From Deltaproteobacteria bacterium (lineage in GTDB: Bacteria; Desulfobacterota; DSM-4660; Desulfatiglandales; HGW-15), in assembly GCA_030671095.1 (NCBI GenBank), contig DAOVAK010000011.1, forward strand, positions 1 through 18,388: DNA of 18,388 nucleotides. The letters run 5' to 3'. How positions within the stretch are numbered: the stretch's first letter is position 1; every line of letters begins with the position of its first letter. The notes under the pieces are model-generated. The model ran no database searches, was not told the DNA's origin, and saw only the letters and a program-made list of their open reading frames with translations. The position numbers were made by a program, and so were the translations under genes. Of the stretch, positions 1 to 7,380 are shown one piece after another.

Positions 1-82
1 GTGAATACTTGAGTCGAAGTGACGTTTAAGGGAGCTGGAAAGGAGATGATTGTAAATTTATGTAATCTTATGCTTGGGGCAA

Positions 83-409
83 TTAGGCTTCATGAGGTAG
101 CTGAAGAGAAAGGACTGACATTAGCGGGGAAGGGCAATGGACCAATGCACGGCAAGTTTGTGTAGTATTAAAGCAATTATTCTCTAAAGCGTTGCCCCAG
201 TAAATCAGAGCCGGCTTGGACTCAGCATAGAATCTCGCGGCTTGGTAAATCTTTTCTACCGGAATCCAGGTCAATTCTGAAACCATCTGAGGGGTATACA
301 TTTGAAGGTTTTCTTCTAGCTCTTCCAACCCTATAGTCCATTCCTGAACAAAGTCCTTATCATATAGTTCCTCACCAACAATGATGTCTAGAAATCCAAG
401 GTTTTGGGC
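83..409 (-). pseudogene. Molybdopterin oxidoreductase fragment (decayed)
   Basis: Read on the minus strand, the open stretch resembles an internal part of the large catalytic subunit of molybdopterin (bis-MGD) oxidoreductases. Stretches such as EELYDKDFVQEWTIG, YTPQMVSELTW, VEKIYQAARFYAESKPA and YWGNALENN match the family pattern in order. A full subunit is some 600-900 residues; here about 85 are recognisable. An in-frame stop lies just upstream (410-412), and the family similarity is lost near position 150, where GNxD-like sequence would be expected, followed by a stop at the low-coordinate end. No start codon with a ribosome site is evident. I read it as a relic of a gene that once faced away from the regulator. 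The exact oxidoreductase subtype cannot be told. Confidence 0.7.
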
Positions 410-412
410 CTA

Positions 413-558
413 GATCTCGCATAGGCTTGACCTTCTACATCAGGCCCCAATATTTGATAATGTAACTGTCAATTTTAGAATCTCAATCGAATTGAATTGA
501 GTCATCGGGCGAATCTGGGGATAGTCGAGGGACGCAGTGAGCAATTTCTTTGGTTTAC
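413..558. other. Intergenic stretch without a recognisable gene
   Basis: Between the molybdopterin relic and the regulator's control region I see no coding sequence with a plausible start and no strong terminator. The only structure is the inverted repeat at 482-501. A short minus-strand open stretch (about 391-450, peptide containing LGPDVEGQAY) may be further out-of-frame debris of the relic, but I cannot support that. Confidence 0.5.
482..501. repeat. 20-bp imperfect inverted repeat
   Basis: Arms CTCAAT and ATTGAG are perfect inverted copies, and the centre AATT is also self-complementary; 16 of 20 positions pair. It lies about 60 bases upstream of the operator-like palindrome. It could be a binding site for another dimeric regulator or part of a weak terminator, but it lacks a T-tract. 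Confidence 0.3.
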
Positions 559-584
559 AAAAAAAACGATCGATTGCTATTTTT
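559..584. promoter_or_regulatory. Operator-like palindrome upstream of the TetR gene
   Basis: The core ACGATCGATTGC (566-577) differs by two bases from the perfect palindrome ACGATCGATCGT found at 2298-2309. It is flanked by an A-run on the left and a T-run on the right, so the symmetry extends over about 26 bases. It sits directly before the TTGACA box of the regulator's promoter, the classical place for autorepression by a TetR-family dimer. The link to this regulator is inferred from position and from the recurrence of the core. Confidence 0.55.
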
Positions 585-587
585 CTC

Positions 588-616
588 TTGACAGAGGTTT
601 TATTTAATTTTATCAG
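588..616 (+). promoter_or_regulatory. Probable sigma-70 promoter of the TetR-crotonase unit
   Basis: A perfect TTGACA hexamer occupies 588-593. At a 17-base spacing follows TATCAG (611-616), which matches four of six positions of the -10 consensus. The region between is AT-rich. The operator-like palindrome touches its upstream edge. The transcript would have a leader of about 110 bases before the ATG at 730. Confidence 0.45.
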
Positions 617-688
617 TTATTGAAGAACAGAAAAATGAAGCACAAGCTTTGAGAGATAAGAAGGGGGGAGATGGCTACTTCCAATTTG

Positions 689-713
689 CAAAAAAAGGGC
701 GATTGCTATTTTT
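689..713. promoter_or_regulatory. Second partial copy of the operator in the leader
   Basis: Fourteen bases, CGATTGCTATTTTT (700-713), repeat exactly the right half of the upstream operator (571-584), again preceded by an A-run. The left half-site is altered (AGGG instead of CGAT). It lies only 17 bases before the regulator's ATG and could be a weaker second operator or a duplicated remnant. Confidence 0.35.
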
Positions 714-729
714 AGGCCTTGAGATCACA

Positions 730-1380
730 ATGAGAGAGTCCTATATAAGAAAACAGAAGAGAGGTCAGTATACGAGAGAAAAGATTCTTCAGGGGGCGGT
801 TGATCTTTTTTATGAGTATGGATTTGCCAGGGCCTCCACAAGACAGCTTGTCCAAAGGGTTGGGATGACCAGTTCGGCCATCTATAATCATTTCGATAAT
901 AAGGATGAGATCCTTTTTACCATTATTCAGCGGGCAAGCGGCAAAACTCTGGACACGATCAAAGATGTAATCAGCAAATACGACGATCCAGAGGAGTGTT
1001 TGAAGCACATGATCTCGAACATGCTTTATCTTTTCAGAGACGACGGGATAAAAAAGGAAATCGCCATTTTCATTGATGAATTGTACCAGTTACCTGAAGA
1101 TCTCAGAGAGATTTGTAACAAACAGCACCGGCTAATTTTTGACCTCTTTGAGAGTAAGGTTCGCGAACTCAAAAACAACAATCTCGCTAATCCCATAAAC
1201 GATAAAGTGGCAACCTTCGGCATCTTGGGCGCAATGAATTGGGTATATCACTGGTTTAGGAACAATGGCCCCCTTACCATTGAAGAGATAGCGGATGAAC
1301 TTATAAAGCTGCTGTTTAATGGTCTGACTAGGGTAGATAACCCCAAAGCCCTCAAACATAAAAAGAAGCTTTTGAAATAG
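730..1380 (+). CDS. TetR-family transcriptional regulator
   Basis: A 216-residue protein with a TetR N-terminal DNA-binding domain. The helix-turn-helix covers about residues 37-57, with the typical ending SSAIYNHFDNKDEIL. The rest is an all-helical ligand-binding and dimerisation domain of usual length for TetR regulators that sense acyl-CoA compounds (FadR/KstR2-like), although the ligand cannot be read from sequence. I prefer the ATG at 730, which gives the short basic leader usual in the family; the frame is open upstream to a TTG at 649, but that would add 27 atypical residues. The ribosome site is weak. The crotonase follows after 20 bases, so the two are probably cotranscribed. Two operator-like copies precede the gene and a third lies before the main operon, which suggests autoregulation and local control. 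Confidence 0.88.
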   Translation: MRESYIRKQKRGQYTREKILQGAVDLFYEYGFARASTRQLVQRVGMTSSAIYNHFDNKDEILFTIIQRASGKTLDTIKDVISKYDDPEECLKHMISNMLYLFRDDGIKKEIAIFIDELYQLPEDLREICNKQHRLIFDLFESKVRELKNNNLANPINDKVATFGILGAMNWVYHWFRNNGPLTIEEIADELIKLLFNGLTRVDNPKALKHKKKLLK

Positions 1381-1400
1381 ATGATGAAAGGTACGCCAAA

Positions 1401-2150
1401 ATGACGGCTCAACGGGTCCTAACCAAGAAGGTCAAAGATCATATAGCTTTCCTCTCATTGAACCGTCCTGAGCAGGCCAATTCTCTCAACAAGGCCCTTT
1501 TTCTGGCCCTTAAAAACGAGATGGAGGCGTTAGAATATGAGGATGATGTCAGAGTCATCGTGATTACGGGTGCAGGGGAAAAGGCCTTCTGTGCTGGGAT
1601 TGACCTAAAGGAACGTGCCAAAATGCCAAAAAATGAGATCCTCTCATTTAGGGACCGATACATAAAGTCCTGTTTTGATTCTATTCGGAATTTTACCAAG
1701 CCATTAATCGGTGCGGTTAACGGCATTGCTTTTGGCGGCGGAGCGGAACTGGCACTCGCATGTGATATCAGAATTGCCTCTCCTAGGGCAAGGTTTGCCC
1801 AGTCCGAGATTAAATGGGGGATGATTCCGGCGTGTGGAGCCTGTCAGCGCCTTCGAATGATTGTGGGAATTGGCATAGCCAAAGAGGTCATCTTTACGGG
1901 CAGAGTTATTGAGGCCGAAGAGGCTCATCGGTTGCGTATCTATAATAGAGTGGTCCCCCCAGAGGATTTGATGGAAGAGGCTGAAAAGCTGGCCTTGGAA
2001 ATTTCAAAAAATTCTCCCATTGCTCTCAAACAGGCCAAGAGGGCAATTGATATCGGTGCCAGTATCTCGGAGAGCCTGGATTATGAATTTGAGGTTTCTA
2101 AAGAGTGTTATTTTATTGGCGAGGCGATGACTGAGCCGAAGAAATTTTAG
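1401..2150 (+). CDS. Enoyl-CoA hydratase/isomerase family protein (crotonase), short C-terminus
   Basis: A 249-residue crotonase-fold protein. Both catalytic glutamates of classical enoyl-CoA hydratase are present: E116 in FGGGAELALACD and E136 in AQSEIKWG. The oxyanion-hole segments FCAGIDL (63-69) and GGG (112-114) are also present. The protein probably hydrates an enoyl-CoA or dienoyl-CoA intermediate after ring reduction. Two things are odd. The loop normally reading PGxGGTQRL is PACGACQRL (143-151). The usual tail EGxxAFLEKRKPxF is compressed to EAMTEPKKF and then ends, so about five residues seem deleted. It belongs to the regulator's transcript rather than the main operon. It could be a specialised dienoyl-CoA hydratase, but sequence alone does not decide this. 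Confidence 0.87.
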   Translation: MTAQRVLTKKVKDHIAFLSLNRPEQANSLNKALFLALKNEMEALEYEDDVRVIVITGAGEKAFCAGIDLKERAKMPKNEILSFRDRYIKSCFDSIRNFTKPLIGAVNGIAFGGGAELALACDIRIASPRARFAQSEIKWGMIPACGACQRLRMIVGIGIAKEVIFTGRVIEAEEAHRLRIYNRVVPPEDLMEEAEKLALEISKNSPIALKQAKRAIDIGASISESLDYEFEVSKECYFIGEAMTEPKKF

Positions 2151-2286
2151 TCATTTGTGCTTGGGAATTTCTGGTTAGCGTCAGTAGCCAAGTAGCAAGA
2201 GTGAGGGCAAAAGGGAATTAGGGTCTGGGCTGTTTTGGGCAGGAGAAAATAAATATATGTGCTCAAAGGGAGGTAAGTGTTTTTAA

Positions 2287-2314
2287 TATAATTAAAAACG
2301 ATCGATCGTATTTA
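2287..2314 (+). promoter_or_regulatory. -10 box with overlapping operator before the main operon
   Basis: A perfect TATAAT lies at 2287-2292. Directly downstream, 2293-2314 forms a 22-bp inverted repeat with one mismatched pair, whose core ACGATCGATCGT (2298-2309) is a perfect palindrome. The operator would cover the transcription start, a geometry that blocks initiation. No good -35 hexamer is visible at 16-18 bases, so the promoter may be weak or need an activator. The same core stands before the TetR gene, which suggests that one regulator controls both. Confidence 0.5.
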
Positions 2315-2384
2315 TTTATAAGAAAATTCATATGCTCTTACCCAGGTTAATCTGGTGGGCTAAAAAAAGAAGGTGGAGGGAAAG

Positions 2385-3167
2385 ATGGAATATCAAAATG
2401 TGACCTTTGACATGAAAGAAGAGATCGGACTGTTGACCATCAACAGGCCTAAAAAACTGAACGCCCTTAATGCTGCCACTATGCATGAAGTCAACGATGT
2501 CCTCACCCAGGTCAAGGCGAATGACAATTTGAGAGTTCTGATCATCACCGGGGCCGGGGAAAAGGCCTTTGTGGCTGGGGCAGATATCTCCGAGTTTGTG
2601 GAGATTGGTCTCAAGGAAGGGTTTGATTTTGCCAGGAAAGGGCATCAGATATTCAGGGAACTGGAATGGTTGGGAATCCCTACCATTGCTGCTGTTAACG
2701 GTTTGGCGTTGGGAGGGGGATGCGAATTGGCCATGGCCTGTACGTTCAGGATCATGTCTGAGCAAGCCAAATTTGGCTTACCTGAGCTCGGTCTGGGAGT
2801 CATCCCCGGATATGGAGGCACCCAGCGGCTGGCCAGGGTGCTCGGAAAGGGCCGGGCCCTTTGGTTGATGTTAACGGGTGAGACAATAGGGGCTGAGGAG
2901 GCCCTTAGAGTAGGATGGGCCAACATGGTGGTAAAGTCCGAAGAACTCCTGGATGCCGCCTTTAAGGTCGCGAATACCATACGCCAAAAGGGCCCGTTGG
3001 CAGTCAAATGTGCCCTTATTGCCGTTCGTCACGGCATAGAGAGTGACATGGAGACAGGCCTGATTATCGAGTCGGCCATGGTAAACCTGGTCTTGGCCAG
3101 TAAGGATAAAGAGGAAGGCGTTGCCTCGTTCCTAGAAAAGCGGAAACCTGTGTTCCAAGGCAGATAG
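2385..3167 (+). CDS. Enoyl-CoA hydratase (crotonase)
   Basis: A 260-residue protein with all hallmarks of a canonical enoyl-CoA hydratase. The oxyanion segments are FVAGADISEF and GLALGGGCE. The catalytic glutamates are E114 (GGGCELAMAC) and E134 (GLPELGLG), followed by PGYGGTQRLAR and the full C-terminal EGVASFLEKRKPVF tail. It adds water to trans-2-enoyl-CoA in beta-oxidation. I chose the ATG at 2385 because GGTGGAGGG stands at the correct distance; a GTG four codons earlier lies inside this ribosome site. It is the first gene after the putative operator and stands 24 bases before the reductase genes. It is more conventional than the crotonase at 1401, so the two probably act on different intermediates. 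Confidence 0.93.
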   Translation: MEYQNVTFDMKEEIGLLTINRPKKLNALNAATMHEVNDVLTQVKANDNLRVLIITGAGEKAFVAGADISEFVEIGLKEGFDFARKGHQIFRELEWLGIPTIAAVNGLALGGGCELAMACTFRIMSEQAKFGLPELGLGVIPGYGGTQRLARVLGKGRALWLMLTGETIGAEEALRVGWANMVVKSEELLDAAFKVANTIRQKGPLAVKCALIAVRHGIESDMETGLIIESAMVNLVLASKDKEEGVASFLEKRKPVFQGR

Positions 3168-3191
3168 ACATTTTGGGCAAAGGAGATAGAA

Positions 3192-4319
3192 ATGATAGAA
3201 GATTTCAAGAAAATTTATGAAAATCGTCATGGATACATAGAGGATTGGAAAGGGGAAAATCCTGATCGGAAAATTCTTGGTTATATGTGTACATACATGC
3301 CTGAGGAGATCCTCTACGCGGGGCGTGTGCTGCCGATTAGGATTCTGGGGGGACATGAGCCACAGAATGTGACAGAGCCACATATTATGGGGATGTTTTG
3401 CCCGTTTTGCCGGGATGTTCTGGCTCAGGGTTTGATGGGGAGATACGACTATTTGGATGGGGTTGGCATCACCCACACATGCATGCATATTTACCAGGCG
3501 TACGAAAGCTGGGTTTTGCACAAGGAGGTGAAAGATTTTTTCATCCCAACTCCTAACAATGTTCAAACGCCCCATGCGCTTCCCTATTTGACGGGGCAGT
3601 TAAGGCTTTTCAAGGAAAAGCTGGAGGAATGGATAGGGATAACGATTACAGAAGAGGATCTGAGCCGTGGTATCGGAATTGTTGACAAGACGCGAAGGTT
3701 GATGAGGGATGTATATGATACTAGAAAGGCTAATAATCCTCCGATATCCGGCCTGGATTCCATGTATATGGTGGTGGCCTCCCAGGTGGTCGACAAGGTG
3801 GAGTTTAACGGGATCTTGGAAAATATCCTGAAAAATGAACTGCCAGGTCGTAAGGCGAAGGAAGATCCAGGAATTCGGTTGATGATGATCGGCAGTGAGA
3901 ATGATGATGTAAGATTTATTGAAATGGTTGAAAATCTTAATGCCTCCATTGTTATTGATGATCATTGTACAGGGGGCCGATATTTTTGGAACACGACGGA
4001 GAATGAAAGGGACCCACTCACTAATATTGCGGAACGGTATATCAAGCGACCCCCTTGTCCCATTAAGGACTTTCCCGAAAGAAACCGTGTCCCTCACCTA
4101 TTGGGACTGGCAAGAGACTGGGATGTGGCTGGTGTGATAGTGATTCAGCAGAAGTTTTGTGATCCACATGAGTTAGATAAGGTGGCCATTACAAAGGCTC
4201 TGGAGGATGCGGGGTTTCCCACGCTATATCTGGAGTTTGATGTGACAGTTCCTGTAGGCCCGCTCAGGATAAGGGTGGAGGCCTTTTTGGAGACTCTTGG
4301 TTCAGAAGATCTATTTTAA
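3192..4319 (+). CDS. bzdN: Benzoyl-CoA reductase-like subunit, BzdN/BcrC type
   Basis: A 375-residue member of the benzoyl-CoA reductase / 2-hydroxyglutaryl-CoA dehydratase D-component family (BcrC, BzdN, HgdB). It is one of the two Fe-S subunits that form the catalytic half of ATP-dependent class I aryl-CoA reductases. The family signature runs through GYMCTYMPEEILYAG, TEPHIMGMFCPFCRDV and DDHCTGGRYF. Candidate cluster ligands are C33, C70, C73, C97 and C259. The length is normal for the family. The ATG at 3192 is preceded by AAAGGAG. The next gene begins 19 bases after the stop. A substrate other than benzoyl-CoA (a substituted, hydroxylated or bicyclic aryl-CoA) cannot be excluded, because this subfamily covers several ring reductases. 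Confidence 0.92.
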   Translation: MIEDFKKIYENRHGYIEDWKGENPDRKILGYMCTYMPEEILYAGRVLPIRILGGHEPQNVTEPHIMGMFCPFCRDVLAQGLMGRYDYLDGVGITHTCMHIYQAYESWVLHKEVKDFFIPTPNNVQTPHALPYLTGQLRLFKEKLEEWIGITITEEDLSRGIGIVDKTRRLMRDVYDTRKANNPPISGLDSMYMVVASQVVDKVEFNGILENILKNELPGRKAKEDPGIRLMMIGSENDDVRFIEMVENLNASIVIDDHCTGGRYFWNTTENERDPLTNIAERYIKRPPCPIKDFPERNRVPHLLGLARDWDVAGVIVIQQKFCDPHELDKVAITKALEDAGFPTLYLEFDVTVPVGPLRIRVEAFLETLGSEDLF

Positions 4320-4338
4320 TAAAGTATGGAGGACGAAA

Positions 4339-5673
4339 ATGGGAAAATATAAAACAGCGTCGCTTAAATGTTGGGATAGGGCCAAAGAGCTGAGGGCTGA
4401 GGTATATGATCGAATAGCAAAGGCGAGAGATGAAGGTAAGATGATAGTGGCTGGAGGCACTGAAAGTGCTTTGGCGCTGCCTGCCGGCTTTGACATGGAG
4501 TTTTTAGGGGGAGAGCCTTATGGTGCAAGTTGTACCTTTATGGGCAAGAGGGATGCTGACAAATATATGCGATACTTTGAAGCAGCGGAAGCTGCCAAAT
4601 TTCCGAGGGACCTATGTTCCTACATGAGACTCGGATTTGGGTCATTTTTATGCGAAAGTTATGCGTTTGGTGGCGCATACCCGAAGCCGAACTTTAACCT
4701 GCAGACTCATATATGCGATACCCACGGGAAATGGTATCAGATCATGAGCGAATTGGAAGGAGTTCCATACAATTGTGTGGATTATGTGCCGTATGATTGG
4801 GAGACGGAAGAGGAGAGCGAAGAGAGTAAGAAGCTTAAGCGTGATTATCTGAAGAACCAGATGCTCGATGTTATCGACTGGATGGAGGAAGTAACGGGTG
4901 AGAAATTTGATGACGAGAAATTCATCAACGCAGTGAACTGGGAGTGTGAATCTACGAATCTGTGGGCGCAATGCTGCATGGTAAATCGTAACATCCCCGC
5001 GGTCATGGATGAAAAGATGATGTTTTCCCTTTATGTAATAGCGGTGTTAATGAGACAGAGAAAAGAAGCCGTGGAGTTTTATAGGGATTTGCTTGACGAG
5101 CTCAAGGACAGGGCAGATAGAGGGATTGCTGCGTTTGCCGATGAACGGCTGAGGCTGTTACACGACAGCCAGCCGCCGTGGCATTCCTTGGAGATCTTTC
5201 GCCATATGGAAGAGTATGGTGGGGTATCGATAGGAGCGAGTTACTCATTTGGACTTTCCGGGGGCTGGGCCTACGATGAAGACCGGGATACGTGGCTTCC
5301 TGCCAAGCCGCCCAAGGAGGCCGGTGTGGAGTTAAAGACTAGAGAAGAGGCGTGCGATTGGTATGCGAAGTGGCTCCTGGAATATCATCTTGTACTGAGA
5401 TCCTTAAGGTTTTCTGGTCGAGGGAAGAACAAACGCATACATGATATACTGAAGAACTGGAGCGTGGATGGTGTGATGATCCACCTCAATAGGGGATGTG
5501 AAGGGACGGCTGTGGGCCAGATGGAATTGAGGTACTATCTAGCGGAAAATGGCATACCCTCCATGACCTATGAGGGGAATCATGCCGATATCCGTGAGTT
5601 TGATATGGACCGGACAAAGGCCAAGATCGATACCTTTATGGAGACGCTGGGAGTAAAGAAGATTAGCCAATAA
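4339..5673 (+). CDS. bzdO: Benzoyl-CoA reductase-like subunit, BzdO/BcrB type
   Basis: A 444-residue protein of the same superfamily as its upstream neighbour, matching in length and style the larger catalytic subunit BcrB/BzdO. Recognisable segments are MIVAGGTESALALPAGFD near residue 35, DLCSYMRLGFGSF (C93), LQTHICDTHGKWYQ (C126) and a C-terminal half with HLNRGCEGTAVGQMELRYYL (C387). These cysteines are the likely Fe-S ligands. With BzdN it should form the module where low-potential electrons reach the aryl-CoA ring. I chose the ATG at 4339 because GGAGGA lies just upstream; a GTG-initiated version beginning inside the previous gene is unlikely. It is tightly linked to the gene before it and the gene after it (17-base gap). 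Confidence 0.92.
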   Translation: MGKYKTASLKCWDRAKELRAEVYDRIAKARDEGKMIVAGGTESALALPAGFDMEFLGGEPYGASCTFMGKRDADKYMRYFEAAEAAKFPRDLCSYMRLGFGSFLCESYAFGGAYPKPNFNLQTHICDTHGKWYQIMSELEGVPYNCVDYVPYDWETEEESEESKKLKRDYLKNQMLDVIDWMEEVTGEKFDDEKFINAVNWECESTNLWAQCCMVNRNIPAVMDEKMMFSLYVIAVLMRQRKEAVEFYRDLLDELKDRADRGIAAFADERLRLLHDSQPPWHSLEIFRHMEEYGGVSIGASYSFGLSGGWAYDEDRDTWLPAKPPKEAGVELKTREEACDWYAKWLLEYHLVLRSLRFSGRGKNKRIHDILKNWSVDGVMIHLNRGCEGTAVGQMELRYYLAENGIPSMTYEGNHADIREFDMDRTKAKIDTFMETLGVKKISQ

Positions 5674-5690
5674 TCAGGGAGGAAGGATCC

Positions 5691-6458
5691 ATGATATCAG
5701 CAGGAATGGATGTAGGAGCAAAGACCGTCAAAGTAGTCATAGTGAAAGACGGAAAAATAATTGGCAAAGGGATAGCGACGGCAGGGCTCGAGGCGGCCGG
5801 AGCCAATGATAAGGCATGGGAGCAGGCCCTTGACGAAGCTGGGGTGGGCCGAGATGCGATTGAAAAGGTGATGGCGACCGGTGCAAGACGAGAAGAGGTA
5901 AGCGGGTATGATGATACGGTGAGTGAGGTGGTGGCGGATGCCCGGGCCATGCATGTTACTAACCCGGATGTAAGGACCATAGTGGACGTAGGAGCAGAAG
6001 AAGGTCGAGCGATAAAGATCGACGCAGACGGCAAGGTGCTTGATTTTGCTGTAAATGAAAAGTGTGCTGCCGGAGCAGGGTCATTCATAGAGGCCATGTC
6101 CCGAGCAATGCAGGTATCGATTGAGGATTTCGGCAAGTTATCTCTTGAATCTACCGCTACGATACCGATTAATGCGCAGTGTGCAATATTTGCAGAATCC
6201 GAGGTAGTGTCCCTGGTGCATGATGAGACGAGCAGGCCTGATATCTGCAAGGCGGTAAACGATGCAATAGCGGAGCGGCTGGCGTCCATGTCGCGTCGAG
6301 TCAGGGTAGAGCCTAAGGTTGCGCTGATAGGCGGAGCCGGTCTTGCAGTAGGGCTTCAAAACTCATTTAAAAACGCACTGGAACTGGAAGAGCTGATTGT
6401 GCCGGAGAATCCTGAGTTTCTTGGCGCCTATGGAGCAGCCCTTAGAGCGTCTGAATAA
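5691..6458 (+). CDS. bzdP: Benzoyl-CoA reductase-like ATPase subunit, BzdP/BcrD type
   Basis: A 255-residue ASKHA-fold ATPase of the BadF/BadG/HgdC family. It has the phosphate-1 motif SAGMDVGAKTVK at the N-terminus and VDVGAEEGRAIKI near residue 98 in place of the usual GGQD. The two cysteines that hold the [4Fe-4S] cluster across the subunit interface are C125 in NEKCAAGAG and C164 in NAQCAIFAES; their spacing of 39 residues agrees with the HgdC activator. IGGAGLAVG near the C-terminus is the adenosine-binding segment. It pairs with the next gene to form the ATP-driven electron activator. Size and the altered second phosphate motif assign it to the BcrD/BzdP side of the heterodimer. GGGAGGAAGG precedes the ATG. 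Confidence 0.9.
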   Translation: MISAGMDVGAKTVKVVIVKDGKIIGKGIATAGLEAAGANDKAWEQALDEAGVGRDAIEKVMATGARREEVSGYDDTVSEVVADARAMHVTNPDVRTIVDVGAEEGRAIKIDADGKVLDFAVNEKCAAGAGSFIEAMSRAMQVSIEDFGKLSLESTATIPINAQCAIFAESEVVSLVHDETSRPDICKAVNDAIAERLASMSRRVRVEPKVALIGGAGLAVGLQNSFKNALELEELIVPENPEFLGAYGAALRASE

Positions 6459-6483
6459 TAAGCAGATTTGGAGGATAAGAAAG

Positions 6484-7374
6484 ATGGCTGAGGAACAAGA
6501 AAAGGCTAAAGAATATTGGCGTTGGGATGAGACCAACTGGGCAGATCCTGAGAAGGACTGGAGGGATGCGAAGGTAATATCTGCCGGGGTTGATATAGGC
6601 TCTGTGAGTTCTCAGGCAGCGATACTGGCGGATGGAGAGCTGTATGCCTATGCCAATACCCGTACGGGATATAACAGTCCTGAAAGTGCACGTAATGTGA
6701 CAAACTGGGCCCTGGAAGCGACGAACGGAATGACGCTGGGCGACATTCACTTCACGGTAGGCACGGGATACGGACGTGTGAAGGTTCCGTTTGCCAACAA
6801 GGCGATAACGGAGATAGCATGCCATGCACGAGGGGCCAATTACATGTACGGGCCAACGGTTCGGACGGTGATGGATATGGGGGGACAGGACCTGAAGGCG
6901 ATTCGCTGTGATGACCGAGGCAAGGTTCTCAGTTTTCTGATGAATGAGAAATGTGCCGCAGGAACAGGTCGAGGCATGGAGGTGATAGCGGACCTTCTGG
7001 AGGTGCCGATACAAGAGGTTGGCATACGTTCGCTTGATGTGGATGAGGATCCCCCACCGGTAAGCAGCACATGTGTTCTTTTTGCAAAGTCAGAGATGAT
7101 GGGTTTGCTGAAGAAAGGATATTCGGTTAATCAGGCACTTGCCGCCTACTGCGCAGCAATGGCCTACCGGGTTTACACACAGATCAGGGAGGTGGATGTT
7201 GTTGAGGATTTTGTGATTACCGGAGGCATAGCCAAAAACCCCGGGATTGTGGTGAGACTTGAGAGACTCTTAAGATTTAACTCCCTCAAGACAGACGTGG
7301 ATTACCAATTGGCCGGGGCTATAGGTGCAGCTCTGTTTGGCAAGGTGCTATATGAGAAATCGCAGAAAAAATAA
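6484..7374 (+). CDS. bzdQ: Benzoyl-CoA reductase-like ATPase subunit, BzdQ/BcrA type
   Basis: A 296-residue ASKHA ATPase, partner of BzdP. Motifs seen are SAGVDIGSVSSQ (phosphate 1, residues 33-44), MDMGGQDLKAI (130-140), cluster cysteines C157 in NEKCAAGTGRGME and C197 in SSTCVLFAKSEM, and ITGGIAKNPG for adenosine binding. It couples ATP hydrolysis to raising the electron energy in the reductase. It is clearly shorter than Thauera-type BcrA (over 400 residues), and the order N-O-P-Q matches the Azoarcus-type bzdNOPQ rather than bcrCBAD. I chose the ATG at 6484, behind GGAGGATAAG, because an upstream extension would overlap the previous gene. The next gene follows after six bases, which suggests translational coupling. 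Confidence 0.91.
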   Translation: MAEEQEKAKEYWRWDETNWADPEKDWRDAKVISAGVDIGSVSSQAAILADGELYAYANTRTGYNSPESARNVTNWALEATNGMTLGDIHFTVGTGYGRVKVPFANKAITEIACHARGANYMYGPTVRTVMDMGGQDLKAIRCDDRGKVLSFLMNEKCAAGTGRGMEVIADLLEVPIQEVGIRSLDVDEDPPPVSSTCVLFAKSEMMGLLKKGYSVNQALAAYCAAMAYRVYTQIREVDVVEDFVITGGIAKNPGIVVRLERLLRFNSLKTDVDYQLAGAIGAALFGKVLYEKSQKK

Positions 7375-7380
7375 AAGGTA

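Noticed and set aside
46..165. Plus-strand 39-codon frame with GGAAAGGAG directly before ATG
   Set aside because: It overlaps the molybdoenzyme relic on the other strand, has no recognisable pattern, and the ribosome site is too close to the ATG.
671..715. Fourteen-codon leader peptide frame before the TetR gene
   Set aside because: The purine-rich site is only a few bases from the ATG and the frame coincides with the repeated operator half; kept as an alternative idea only.
649..729. Upstream TTG extension of the TetR protein
   Set aside because: It would add 27 residues not typical for TetR proteins and translates the operator-like repeat; the ATG at 730 gives a normal length.
5663..6289. 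Long minus-strand open frame opposite bzdP
   Set aside because: It is a shadow of a clearly conserved ATPase gene; serine/alanine-rich composition is a by-product of codon use on the other strand.
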